64,000 bases of DNA from Enterobacter huaxiensis (GTDB taxonomy: Bacteria > Pseudomonadota > Gammaproteobacteria > Enterobacterales > Enterobacteriaceae): the NCBI RefSeq assembly GCF_003594935.2, contig NZ_CP043342.1, positions 1,674,001 to 1,738,000 of the forward strand, written 5' to 3'. A program made the translations under genes and the position numbers. The notes below the pieces were generated by a model. The model was given only the letters and a program-made list of their open reading frames with translations. It had not been told where the DNA came from and did not search any database. This document shows positions 53,901-61,782 of the stretch, one piece after another (the first letter of the stretch is position 1; each line of letters opens with the position of its first letter).

Positions 53901-54225
53901 GCAGCAGTATCGCACCAATGCTGGCCTCGATGATGTTTACAACGGGATAGGTAAGGCTGACGGAGTCCCACGAAAACAGCATCCACGAGGCCAGCACGTT
54001 CCCGAACGAGCAGGCAAGCGCGATGCCGGGCCACATTTTTCCCGCGTGGCGGTAAAACGCCACCATCATAATGGAGGTCGGGAACCAGAGCGGGGCCAGC
54101 AGCGTACCGAAGCGGGTCAGCTCAAGGGAGAATAAGGTGAAGATGAACGTGACCAGACCCAGACAGACAAGCCGCAGTAAAGGATGTGGGGTCGTAACCA
54201 AAACCCGCTGGTATTGTTTATTCAT
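50896..54225 (-). CDS. dgcE: DgcE (YegE) diguanylate cyclase
   Basis: This 1109-residue membrane protein closely follows E. coli DgcE. It has an N-terminal MASE1 sensor with about eight transmembrane segments (residues 1-280) and three PAS/PAC domains (FRNAMEYSAIGMALVG and following). A GGDEF domain with intact RLGGDEFGLLLPD lies near residue 765, and a C-terminal degenerate EAL-like domain lacks the catalytic motifs. It makes c-di-GMP and in E. coli drives curli expression through DgcM/PdeR. Start 54225 (MNKQYQRV) aligns with the E. coli start; ATG 54249 in frame would add eight residues. Confidence 0.95.
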   Translation of the reverse strand: MNKQYQRVLVTTPHPLLRLVCLGLVTFIFTLFSLELTRFGTLLAPLWFPTSIMMVAFYRHAGKMWPGIALACSFGNVLASWMLFSWDSVSLTYPVVNIIEASIGAILLRKLLPWYNPLQNLNDWVRLAIGSALIPPLIGGVLVHFLVPSAEPLRTFLVWVLSESIGALALVPLGLLFKPHYLLRHRNPRLLLETLVTLAVTLVLSWAAISWLPWPFTCVIVLLMWSAVRLPRMEAFLVFLVTVMMVSLMMARDPIVISPQTTVVMFNAPWLPFLMLLLPANVMTMVMYAFRAERKHITESEERFRNAMEYSAIGMALVGIEGQWLQANKALCNFLGYSQTELQSLTFQQLTWPEDLNTDLEQLEQLVNGEINTYSLEKRYYTRSGEVVWALLAVSVVRHADGTPLYFIAQIEDINDLKQTEWVNKRLMERITLANEAGGIGIWEWDLEPDVISWDKRMFELYEIPPHIKPTWQLWHEAMVPEDREHAEQVLRDSLMARLPFKLEFRIRVKEGVRHIRSLANRVLNKQGEVERLLGINMDMTEVKALNEALFQEKERLHITLDSIGEAVLCTDIDMNVTFMNPVAEEMSGWPQAEAIGQPILKVLHITFGENGPLMENIHSGDMSRSDIEQDVVLNCRTGGSFDIHYSITPLSTLDGQNIGSVLVIQDVTESRKMLRQLSYSASHDALTHLANRVSFESHLKRLLQTVQETRQRHALVFIDLDRFKAVNDTAGHAAGDALLRELSSLMLTLLRSSDVLARLGGDEFGLLLPDCNVESARYIAGRLIHAINNYHFMWEGRLHRIGASAGIALIDDGNHQAAEVMSQADIACYASKNSGRGVVTVYEPQQDRIHSHRSMMSLDEQWHMIKDNHLLMIARSVASPRIPESCNFWLISLRLWTSQGEVQEEHAFRSGLAEPELLHALDRRIFSEFFRAYAAPVAAKGMGVALPLSLAGLASVTLVDELLELLEKSPLPGRLLHLTIAVEVLHSPDENVHQSLQKLRHAGCRVVLSQVGRDMDVFNHLSPNMADYLMLDTEVVSNVHGNLMDEMMVTIIQGHAQRLGMKTLAGPCNQPIMMDTLSGIGIDFIYGDTIAEPQPLELLLNTSYFAIN

Positions 54226-54568
54226 TACCGCTTTATCCAGGGACGCCATGCTGTCAGGAGCGAGGTCCGGACGCGCGAAATTAATAATTTGGTTTATGCT
54301 AGTACAAACAATTTACAATTTATATGCCGACTGCTCATAATTTGACATCATAGACTTATTAAATAGTTACTCTGCTAAAAATTCACGTTAAACGCCGAAA
54401 AAGTGCTCGTTAAAATTTAGCTCAGGGCGCGAAAAGCGACTTTACAGCCCGTCTCGCATAACCTGCGCATTCGACTGGTATCATGCCCGCGAAATCCCTA
54501 TAATTGCCGCGTTTGACGCTCCGGCGTCGTCCTTCCTTAACATCCAGGTTAATCAGGTCGCTAAATTT
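54226..54568. promoter_or_regulatory. Divergent dgcE-udk intergenic region with udk promoter
   Basis: A consensus TATAAT (54499-54504) with a weak TGGTAT -35 (54476-54481, 17-base spacer) lies about 65 bases before udk. The part nearer dgcE is AT-rich and holds nothing I can name beyond its presumed promoter. Confidence 0.55.
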
Positions 54569-55210
54569 ATGACTGATAAGTCTCATCAGTGCGTCATCAT
54601 AGGCATCGCCGGCGCATCAGCTTCAGGTAAAAGTCTTATTGCCAGTACGCTTTACCGCGAACTGCGTGAACAAGTTGGTGATGAGCACATCGGCGTCATT
54701 CCCGAAGATAGCTATTACAAAGATCAATCCCATCTTTCGATGGAAGAGCGCGTTAAAACCAACTATGACCATCCGAGCGCGATGGATCACAGCTTGTTAT
54801 TCCAGCATCTTCAGTCACTTAAAAACGGCACGGCCATTGAGCTGCCGGTTTATAGCTATGTAGAACATACCCGCACCCAGGAAACTGTCCGCATTGAGCC
54901 GAAGAAGGTGATTATCCTCGAAGGTATTCTGCTGCTGACCGACGCCCGCCTGCGTGAGTCGATGAACTTCTCGATTTTCGTCGACACCCCGCTGGATATC
55001 TGCCTGATGCGCCGCATTAAGCGCGACGTGAACGAACGTGGCCGCTCCATGGACTCGGTCATGGCGCAATATCAGAAAACCGTCCGCCCAATGTTCCTGC
55101 AATTTATCGAGCCATCTAAGCAATACGCCGATATTATCGTGCCTCGCGGCGGTAAAAACCGTATTGCCATTGATATCTTGAAAGCGAAAATCAGCCAGTT
55201 TTTTGAATAA
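54569..55210 (+). CDS. udk: Uridine/cytidine kinase Udk
   Basis: This 213-residue enzyme, the same length as in E. coli, phosphorylates uridine and cytidine with GTP or ATP in pyrimidine salvage. The P-loop [11 protein letters not shown] is at residues about 12-22, and [14 protein letters not shown] and [12 protein letters not shown] shape the nucleoside site. [21 protein letters not shown] is the lid region. A hairpin without a T-run (55251-55276) separates it from dcd. Confidence 0.97.
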   Translation: MTDKSHQCVIIGIAGASASGKSLIASTLYRELREQVGDEHIGVIPEDSYYKDQSHLSMEERVKTNYDHPSAMDHSLLFQHLQSLKNGTAIELPVYSYVEHTRTQETVRIEPKKVIILEGILLLTDARLRESMNFSIFVDTPLDICLMRRIKRDVNERGRSMDSVMAQYQKTVRPMFLQFIEPSKQYADIIVPRGGKNRIAIDILKAKISQFFE

Positions 55211-55250
55211 GCCGCGCGAATTGTGTACCGTTCAGAGATAACCTGGTTTT

Positions 55251-55276
55251 GCCCTGAGCCTGAAAAGCCTCAGGGC
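55251..55276 (+). other. Stem-loop between udk and dcd
   Basis: GCCCTGAG (55251-55258) pairs with CTCAGGGC (55269-55276) across a 10-base loop. There is no T-run, so it is more likely an mRNA-stability or attenuating structure than a full terminator. Confidence 0.55.
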
Positions 55277-55301
55277 GCGATGCACGAAAGGAGAAAGTGC
55301 C

Positions 55302-55883
55302 ATGCGTCTTTGTGACCGTGATATAGAAGCCTGGCTGGATGAGGGCCGCCTGTCTATCACCCCGCGCCCGCCGGTAGAGCGGATTAACGGCGTGACCGTT
55401 GATGTGCGTCTGGGGAATAAATTCCGCACCTTCAGCGGCCATACCGCCCCGTTTATCGACCTCAGCGGGCCGAAAGACGAAGTCAGCGCGGCGCTGGATC
55501 GCGTGATGAGCGATGAAATCGTTCTCGACGAGGGTGACGCTTTCTATCTGCATCCGGGTGAGCTGGCGCTGGCGGTGACGTATGAATCCGTTACGCTGCC
55601 TGCGGATCTGGTGGGGTGGCTGGATGGCCGTTCCTCACTGGCGCGTCTGGGCCTGATGGTTCACGTGACCGCGCACCGTATCGATCCCGGCTGGTCTGGC
55701 CGTATCGTGCTGGAGTTCTTCAACGCCGGCAAGCTGCCGCTGGCCCTGCGCCCTGGCATGATGATCGGTGCGTTGAGCTTTGAGCCGCTGACGGGCCCGG
55801 CCGATCGTCCTTATAACCGCCGCCAGGACGCAAAATATCGCGACCAGCAGGGTGCGGTTGCCAGTCGTATTGATAAAGACTGA
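55302..55883 (+). CDS. dcd: dCTP deaminase Dcd
   Basis: This 193-residue enzyme, the same length as in E. coli, converts dCTP to dUTP, the main source of dUMP for thymidylate synthesis. Conserved blocks are [42 protein letters not shown] and the catalytic Glu region [27 protein letters not shown] lies before the start. asmA follows 22 bases later. Confidence 0.97.
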   Translation: MRLCDRDIEAWLDEGRLSITPRPPVERINGVTVDVRLGNKFRTFSGHTAPFIDLSGPKDEVSAALDRVMSDEIVLDEGDAFYLHPGELALAVTYESVTLPADLVGWLDGRSSLARLGLMVHVTAHRIDPGWSGRIVLEFFNAGKLPLALRPGMMIGALSFEPLTGPADRPYNRRQDAKYRDQQGAVASRIDKD

Positions 55884-55905
55884 TTGTTAGACCACTGAGG
55901 ATGCC

Positions 55906-57756
55906 ATGAGAAGAGTTCTGACAACGCTGATGATTTTGCTGGTGGTGCTGGTTGCTGGCCTTTCCGCGTTGGTGCTGCTGGTTAACCCCAACGATTTCCG
56001 TACCTATATGGTGCGGCAGGTCGAAGCACGCAGCGGGTATGAACTCAAGCTGGACGGCCCGCTCCGCTGGCACGTCTGGCCGCAGCTCAGCATTCTCTCT
56101 GGACGCATGTCGTTAACCGCTCCCGGGGCGACGCAGCCGCTGGTCTCGGCGGATAATATGCGTCTTGACGTGGCGCTTATCCCGCTTTTCTCGCATCAGC
56201 TCCAGGTGGACCAGGTGATGCTGAAAGGGGCGGTGATCCAGCTCACGCCTCAATCGGAGGCGGTCCGTGAGGCGGATGCGCCGGTGGCTCCGCGCGAAAA
56301 TACCTTACCTGATGTCCCCTCAGATACCGGCTGGTCATTCGATATCGGCAAACTGAAAGTGGCGGACAGCGTGCTGGTTTTCCAGCATGAGGGTGACGAA
56401 CAGGTTACCGTTCGCAATATCAACCTGAAGATGGAGCAGGACGAACTGCACGTCGCTACCGTGGAGTTCTCCGGGCGCGTCAACCGTGACCAGCGCGATC
56501 TGAACCTCTCCATGAATGCCAACGTTGACGCGTCGGACTATCCCCATCAGCTCACCGCGGATATCCAGCAGCTCAGCTGGCAGCTGACGGGCGCGGATCT
56601 GCCGCTCAAAGGCATTACCGGCCAGGGGACGCTGCAGGCCGTCTGGCGTGAAGAGCTGAAGCAGCTTGAGCTGAAAAACCTTAACCTGCAGGCCAATGAC
56701 AGCAGCCTGAAAGGGCAGGCGAGCGTCACGCTGGCTGAAGAGCCGAAATGGGTTCTCGACCTGCAGTTCGATAAGCTTAATCTGGAGAACCTGCTTCCGC
56801 CGCAGCCGGCGAGCGCGACGGACGGCGACGCCGTTCAGACGGGCCAAAGCCAGCTTGCGAAATCTCGCCCGGTGATCTCCTCCAATCTCGATCAGCCCGA
56901 CTACAACAGCCTGCGCGGGTTTACCGCCGACATTCTGTTGAAAGCCAACGCCGTACGCTGGCGTGGCATTGATTTTACCGACGTCAGCAGCCAAATGTTC
57001 AACCATAACGGGCAGCTGGCCATCTCTGAGCTTAGCGGCAGAATGGGGGCAGGGCATATATCGCTGCCGGGTACGCTGGACGTTCGAAAAGATGTCTCCC
57101 GCGCCGAGTTCCAGCCGCGGCTTGAGAATGTTGAGATTGGTACAATCCTTAAAGCCTTTAATTACCCCATCGCCATGACCGGGCAGCTGACGATGGCGGG
57201 GGATTTCTCCGGCACCAGGATAGATGCCGAGGCGTTTCGTCACAGCTGGCAGGGCCAGGCGCACGTTGAGCTGAAAGATACGCGCATGGAAGGGCTGAAC
57301 TTCCAGCAGCTGGTGCAGCAGGCGGTTGAGCGCAGCAGCAACGTGAAGGCCAATGAGAATTACGACAGCGCTACCCGCCTCGACACTTTCACTACCGAAC
57401 TGTCGCTCGCAAACGGGCAGCTCTCAATGGATAACATGGAAGGAACGTCATCCCTGCTCTCCTTAACGGGTGAAGGCTCGTTGGATCTGGTGAAAGAGAC
57501 GGCCGATACCCGCTTTAACGTCCGGGTCCTTTCTGGCTGGGAAGGGGAAGGCGAGCTTATCGACTTCCTGAAGGAGACCCCGGTCCCGCTGAATGTTTAC
57601 GGCAAATGGCAGGAGCTGAACTACAGCCTGCAGGTTGATCAAATCCTGCGCAAGCATCTGCAGGATGAAGCTAAACGTCGGCTGAGTGACTGGGCGGAAC
57701 GCAATAAAGATTCACAAAACGGCAAGGACGTGAAGAAGCTGTTAGATAAGCTTTGA
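55906..57756 (+). CDS. asmA: AsmA, outer-membrane assembly/lipid transport protein
   Basis: This 616-residue AsmA-family protein (E. coli 617) has an N-terminal membrane anchor (LTTLMILLVVLVAGLSALVLLV) and a long periplasmic beta-rich groove. The AsmA-type C-terminal domain contains TGQLTMAGDFSGTRIDAEAF and GEGSLDLVKETADTRFNVRV. Such proteins act as bridge-like phospholipid carriers between inner and outer membrane. GAGGA precedes the start. REP elements and a terminator follow. Confidence 0.96.
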   Translation: MRRVLTTLMILLVVLVAGLSALVLLVNPNDFRTYMVRQVEARSGYELKLDGPLRWHVWPQLSILSGRMSLTAPGATQPLVSADNMRLDVALIPLFSHQLQVDQVMLKGAVIQLTPQSEAVREADAPVAPRENTLPDVPSDTGWSFDIGKLKVADSVLVFQHEGDEQVTVRNINLKMEQDELHVATVEFSGRVNRDQRDLNLSMNANVDASDYPHQLTADIQQLSWQLTGADLPLKGITGQGTLQAVWREELKQLELKNLNLQANDSSLKGQASVTLAEEPKWVLDLQFDKLNLENLLPPQPASATDGDAVQTGQSQLAKSRPVISSNLDQPDYNSLRGFTADILLKANAVRWRGIDFTDVSSQMFNHNGQLAISELSGRMGAGHISLPGTLDVRKDVSRAEFQPRLENVEIGTILKAFNYPIAMTGQLTMAGDFSGTRIDAEAFRHSWQGQAHVELKDTRMEGLNFQQLVQQAVERSSNVKANENYDSATRLDTFTTELSLANGQLSMDNMEGTSSLLSLTGEGSLDLVKETADTRFNVRVLSGWEGEGELIDFLKETPVPLNVYGKWQELNYSLQVDQILRKHLQDEAKRRLSDWAERNKDSQNGKDVKKLLDKL

Positions 57757-57766
57757 TGTCGGTGGT

Positions 57767-57869
57767 GCCGGGTGGCGGCTACGCCTTACCCGGCCTACAA
57801 AAGCTGACGCGCCGGGTGGCATGTGCGGCCTGATGCCCTCACCCCGACCCTCTCCCACGTGGAGAGGGC
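57767..57869. repeat. REP/BIME cluster with CCCTCACC-type palindrome
   Basis: A classical REP (GCCGGGTGGCGGCTACGCC ... CCGGCCTACAA, 57767-57800) is followed by a partial inverted REP (57811-57830). A CCCTCACCCC ... CTCTCCCACGTGGAGAGGG palindrome (57836-57869) comes next. It lies between the convergent asmA and yegH genes. Confidence 0.85.
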
Positions 57870-57879
57870 GCAAACACTA

Positions 57880-57904
57880 AAAACGGCAACGAGGTTGCCG
57901 TTTT
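57880..57904. terminator. Bidirectional terminator between asmA and yegH
   Basis: AAAACGGCAAC (57880-57890) and GTTGCCGTTTT (57894-57904) form an 11-base stem with a 3-base loop, flanked by A-run and T-run so that it can work in both directions. Confidence 0.85.
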
Positions 57905-57912
57905 GCTTTTAT

Positions 57913-59496
57913 CTACACCTCAAAATCTATCTCATCCTCGCTTCGCAGCGGTATTAGCTGCACCTTCTGCACGCGATGGCTTTCAACCTGCAGCGTTTTG
58001 AGCATGAAATCCCCCACCTGAACCTCTTCTCCCGGCTGCGGGATCCGCTGCAGATACTCCATTAACAGTCCCGCTATGGTGTGGTATTCGCGCTTGTCGT
58101 CCAGCGGCAGCGGTACAAACTGCACCAGGTCCTCCAGCGGCATATGGCCGTTTGCGGTCCAGCTTCCGTCGGCATTCTTCTGAATGTCATGGCGCGCATC
58201 GATCTCATCCACCTCGTTAGGCAGATTACCCGCGATGGTTTCCATCACGTCGCTGAGCGTCACCAGGCCTTCGACAGAGCCGAACTCGTCGACCACAAAG
58301 GCAAAGTGCGTGCGCGCATTGCGGAACTGTTCAAGCGCGGAGAGCAGCGGCAGGGCTTCAGGGAACACCAGGGGCTGGCGCACCAGCGCGCGCAGGTTAA
58401 GCGGTTCACCGTGCAGCTGCTGCTGCAGCAGATCGATCACATGCACCACGCCCAGCAGCTCTTCCTCTTCTTCACCGCCTGTCACCACTACGCGGGTGTG
58501 CTGGTTTTTATCCAGAAGGGCGAGGATCTGCTCTTCCGGGGCCGTCAGGTCGATATGCTCAATGTCATGGCGCGAGGTCATGATGCTGCTGACCGAGCGC
58601 TGGTTCAGGTTGAGCACCCGCTCAATCATCCTGCGCTCCTGCGGGTTGAAAATCTGCCCGTCGCTGTGATCGGCAAGCATCGACGCGGATTCTGCGTCCA
58701 GCTCTGCATCCTCTTTCCGCCCGCTGAGCAGGCGCATCACGGTATCGGCAGTGCGCTGACGCAGGGTCTGGTTCGCCGAAAGGAAGCGGCGACGATTGAA
58801 TATAGCAAGCTGGTTCAGCGACTCAATCATGACCGAGAAGCCAATCGCTGCGTACAGGTAGCCTTTCGGGATGTGGAAGCCAAAGCCGTCGGCGACCAGG
58901 CTAAAGCCAATCATCAGCAGGAAGCTCAGACAGAGGATCACGATGGTCGGGTGGCTGTTCACAAACCGCGTAAGGGCTTTACTTGCCATCACCATCAGCG
59001 TGATGGCGATGATCACGGCGGCCATCATCACGGCCAGATGGTCGACCATCCCGACGGCGGTGATCACCGAATCCAGCGAGAAGACGGCGTCCAGCACCAC
59101 AATCTGCGCGACGACCGGCCAGAATTTCGCCCCGCGTCGCTGGGTGGGGTTGTCGCTGTCCTTCCCTTCGAGCCGCTCGTTCAGTTCCACCGTGGCTTTG
59201 AAGAGCAGGAATAGCCCGCCAACGAGCATGATCAGGTCGCGGGCGCTGAAGCTGAAGCCGCGAACGGAGAAAAGGGGAGTCGTGAGGGTGACCAGCCAGG
59301 AAATCGAGGCCAGCAGCAGCAGGCGCATAACCATCGCCAGCAGCAGACCCGTCACGCGCGCGCGGTCGCGCTGCGATGGGGGCAATTTTTCGGCAAGGAT
59401 GGCGATAAAGACCAGATTATCAATACCGAGAACTAATTCGATAACGACCAGCGTAACCAGCCCGGCCCAGATTGATGGATCGGCAATCCATTCCAT
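57913..59496 (-). CDS. yegH: YegH, TerC-CBS-CorC_HlyC membrane protein
   Basis: This 527-residue protein, the same length as in E. coli, has an N-terminal TerC-type membrane domain with about seven transmembrane segments ([40 protein letters not shown]). A CBS-domain pair ([18 protein letters not shown] ..., [26 protein letters not shown]) and a C-terminal CorC_HlyC domain ([21 protein letters not shown]) follow. Acidic residues in TerC segments suggest metal transport. It is divergent from the colanic acid operon. Confidence 0.95.
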   Translation of the reverse strand: MEWIADPSIWAGLVTLVVIELVLGIDNLVFIAILAEKLPPSQRDRARVTGLLLAMVMRLLLLASISWLVTLTTPLFSVRGFSFSARDLIMLVGGLFLLFKATVELNERLEGKDSDNPTQRRGAKFWPVVAQIVVLDAVFSLDSVITAVGMVDHLAVMMAAVIIAITLMVMASKALTRFVNSHPTIVILCLSFLLMIGFSLVADGFGFHIPKGYLYAAIGFSVMIESLNQLAIFNRRRFLSANQTLRQRTADTVMRLLSGRKEDAELDAESASMLADHSDGQIFNPQERRMIERVLNLNQRSVSSIMTSRHDIEHIDLTAPEEQILALLDKNQHTRVVVTGGEEEEELLGVVHVIDLLQQQLHGEPLNLRALVRQPLVFPEALPLLSALEQFRNARTHFAFVVDEFGSVEGLVTLSDVMETIAGNLPNEVDEIDARHDIQKNADGSWTANGHMPLEDLVQFVPLPLDDKREYHTIAGLLMEYLQRIPQPGEEVQVGDFMLKTLQVESHRVQKVQLIPLRSEDEIDFEV

Positions 59497-59717
59497 AGTA
59501 ATAGCAATACCTTCTGTTATATGACCAATGTCACACTTCGATCATGGATAAAGCTGACCGAAAATGCAATGCCGGGATGAGATTTCTCTTAATAGCCTTC
59601 TAAAAAATCAGCGCAATTCGCCAACGGTGTAAATAAGCTAATGACGTATATTTTATTACGCTGAGGTGTATTTAGGATATATCGCAATAAATGGTTTGAA
59701 TTGATATTTTGTCAATA

Positions 59718-59731
59718 TAAAGAAAATCCTA
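59718..59731 (+). promoter_or_regulatory. Candidate RcsAB box for wza
   Basis: TAAAGAAAATCCTA matches TAAGAATATTCCTA at 10 of 14 positions with conserved TAA, TCCTA ends. It is about 470 bases before wza and 260 before JUMPstart, consistent with activation of colanic acid synthesis by RcsA-RcsB. Confidence 0.6.
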
Positions 59732-59974
59732 AAACGTGAAAATTTTGCGCTTAATATTAATCTTAAAAACCGTTATTAGGACAGTTGTCTCCTTGCCTGC
59801 TATTAGGTTAGCTGCAACAATTCTCCCAGCATCAAATGTTAAATTTCCTTGTTGCTATTATTGTTTCGGTCTTTAGTCACGGTAACGCTTTATCAGCATG
59901 CTTGCTGAAGCTGCTGATATATTTCCAAAAAGACCTTATCCATGAGGGTGTATATCCATAACATATTGTTTAGA

Positions 59975-60012
59975 CAGTGGATTGGTAACTGAAAGCCAAG
60001 GGCGGTAGCGTG
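59975..60012 (+). promoter_or_regulatory. JUMPstart with ops element (RfaH recruitment)
   Basis: The stretch GGTAACTGAAAGCCAAG (59984-60000) followed by GGCGGTAGCGTG (60001-60012) matches the JUMPstart sequence and its ops core. RNA polymerase pauses at ops and recruits RfaH, which suppresses termination through long polysaccharide operons. The match to the ops core is exact. Confidence 0.95.
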
Positions 60013-60190
60013 CCTGAAAGCGTGTGAATCAGCCTCGATTATTCTGTCAATAGCCAATGGATGAATAAGCTTTTTTTAGGACTGATGCCAGTTATATTTC
60101 GAATTGATTAACTGCATTCTGAATGCCAAAACGACCCGCGCTTATTTAAATTGCACAGGATAATTACTCTGCCAAAGTGATAAATAATCA

Positions 60191-61330
60191 ATGATGAAAT
60201 CCAAAATGAAATTGATGCCATTATTGGTGTCTGTGACCTTGATGAGTGGTTGCACGGTCTTTCCCGGCAGCAATATGTCAACAATGGGCAAGGATGTGAT
60301 CAAACAGCAAGATGCTGATTTTGATCTCGACAAAATGGTGAATGTTTATCCATTGACGCCACGTCTGGTAGAACAATTACGTCCGCGTCCGAATGTTGCC
60401 CAGCCGAATATGTCTCTGGACCAGGAAATTGCCGCCTACCAGTATCGCGTAGGGCCAGGTGACGTTATCAACGTGACCGTCTGGGACCATCCTGAACTAA
60501 CAACTCCTGCGGGCCAGTACCGCAGCTCAAGCGACACCGGTAACTGGGTGCAGTCCGACGGCACGATGTTCTATCCGTACATCGGCAAAGTGCACGTGGT
60601 TGGCAAAACGCTGGCTGAGATCCGTAGTGATATTACCGGCCGCTTAGCGCAGTACATCGCTGACCCGCAGGTGGACGTTAATATCGCCGCATTCCGTTCG
60701 CAAAAAGCCTATATCTCCGGCCAGGTAAACAAATCGGGCCAGCAGGCGATCACCAACGTTCCGCTGACCGTTCTCGATGCCATTAATGCCGCAGGCGGCT
60801 TAACCGACGGTGCCGACTGGCGTAACGTCGTTCTGACCCACGAAGGCAAAGAGCAGCGCATTTCCCTGCAGGCGCTGATGCAAAACGGCGACCTGACGCA
60901 GAACCGCCTGCTCTATCCGGGCGACATCCTGTACGTGCCGCGTAACGACGATCTGAAAGTGTTCGTGATGGGTGAAGTGAAGAAACAGAGCACCCTGAAG
61001 ATGGACTTCAGCGGGATGACCCTGACCGAAGCGCTGGGCAATGCGGAAGGTATCGATCTGACCTCCTCGAACGCCAGCGGCATCTTCGTGATCCGTCCGC
61101 TGAAAGGCGAGGGCAGCGCGAAAGGCAAAATTGCCAACATCTACCAGCTCGATATGTCCGATGCGACGTCGCTGGTCATGGCCACGGAGTTCCGCCTCCA
61201 GCCATACGATGTGGTGTATGTCACTACCGCGCCGGTTGCCCGTTGGAACCGCCTGATCAACCAGTTGCTGCCAACCATCAGTGGCGTTCGCTACATGACG
61301 GATACGGCGCGCGACATTCATACCTGGTAA
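60191..61330 (+). CDS. wza: Wza outer-membrane polysaccharide export protein
   Basis: This 379-residue lipoprotein, the same length as E. coli Wza, forms the octameric outer-membrane channel for colanic acid. A lipoprotein signal ([13 protein letters not shown]) has lipobox LMSGC with Cys near residue 21. The polysaccharide export domain follows ([20 protein letters not shown]), then SLBB repeats ([39 protein letters not shown]) and the C-terminal amphipathic helix region [15 protein letters not shown]. It works with Wzc and Wzb encoded next. Confidence 0.97.
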   Translation: MMKSKMKLMPLLVSVTLMSGCTVFPGSNMSTMGKDVIKQQDADFDLDKMVNVYPLTPRLVEQLRPRPNVAQPNMSLDQEIAAYQYRVGPGDVINVTVWDHPELTTPAGQYRSSSDTGNWVQSDGTMFYPYIGKVHVVGKTLAEIRSDITGRLAQYIADPQVDVNIAAFRSQKAYISGQVNKSGQQAITNVPLTVLDAINAAGGLTDGADWRNVVLTHEGKEQRISLQALMQNGDLTQNRLLYPGDILYVPRNDDLKVFVMGEVKKQSTLKMDFSGMTLTEALGNAEGIDLTSSNASGIFVIRPLKGEGSAKGKIANIYQLDMSDATSLVMATEFRLQPYDVVYVTTAPVARWNRLINQLLPTISGVRYMTDTARDIHTW

Positions 61331-61336
61331 TCCGCG

Positions 61337-61780
61337 ATGTTTAACAAAATATTGGTGGTATGCGTGGGGAACATTTGCCGTTCCCCCACGGCTGAACGGC
61401 TGCTTCGCCATTACCAGCCTGGCTTAACGGTCGACTCCGCGGGGCTTGGGGCGCTGGTGGGCAAAGGCGCCGACGAGCGCGCCGCAAGCGTGGCGCAAGA
61501 TCACGACCTTTCTCTCGACGGGCACATCGCCCGTCAGATTTCCGGCCGGATGTGCCGCGAGTACGACCTGATCCTGACGATGGAAAAACGCCACATTCAC
61601 GCGCTGTGCGAGATTGCTCCGGAAATGCGCGGCAAGGTGATGCTGTTTGGTCACTGGGACAATGAGCGCGAAATTCCCGATCCGTATCGCAAGAGCCGTG
61701 AGGCATTTGAGGCGGTATACACCTTACTTGACCAGTCTGCCCGACAGTGGGCGCAGGCACTGAAAGCTCAGCAGGGATAA
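61337..61780 (+). CDS. wzb: Wzb low-molecular-weight protein tyrosine phosphatase
   Basis: This 147-residue phosphatase, the same length as in E. coli, dephosphorylates Wzc so that chain polymerisation can cycle. The P-loop VCVGNICRSPT (C-x5-R) is at residues about 8-18 and the general-acid Asp is in IPDPYRKSREAF. It lies 6 bases after wza and 2 bases before wzc, in one operon. Confidence 0.97.
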   Translation: MFNKILVVCVGNICRSPTAERLLRHYQPGLTVDSAGLGALVGKGADERAASVAQDHDLSLDGHIARQISGRMCREYDLILTMEKRHIHALCEIAPEMRGKVMLFGHWDNEREIPDPYRKSREAFEAVYTLLDQSARQWAQALKAQQG

Positions 61781-61782
61781 CA

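Larger units (their letters stand above)
59497..60190. other. Long regulatory leader of the colanic acid (wza) operon
   Basis: This 694-base AT-rich non-coding region lies between divergent yegH and wza. It holds the yegH promoter side, a candidate RcsAB box (59718-59731) and a JUMPstart/ops element (59975-60012). The distance implies a long untranslated wza leader. Confidence 0.85.

Noticed and set aside
58081-59214. 377-codon plus-strand frame opposite yegH
   Set aside because: It is a shadow of a full-length conserved gene, with His/Gln-rich low-complexity content.
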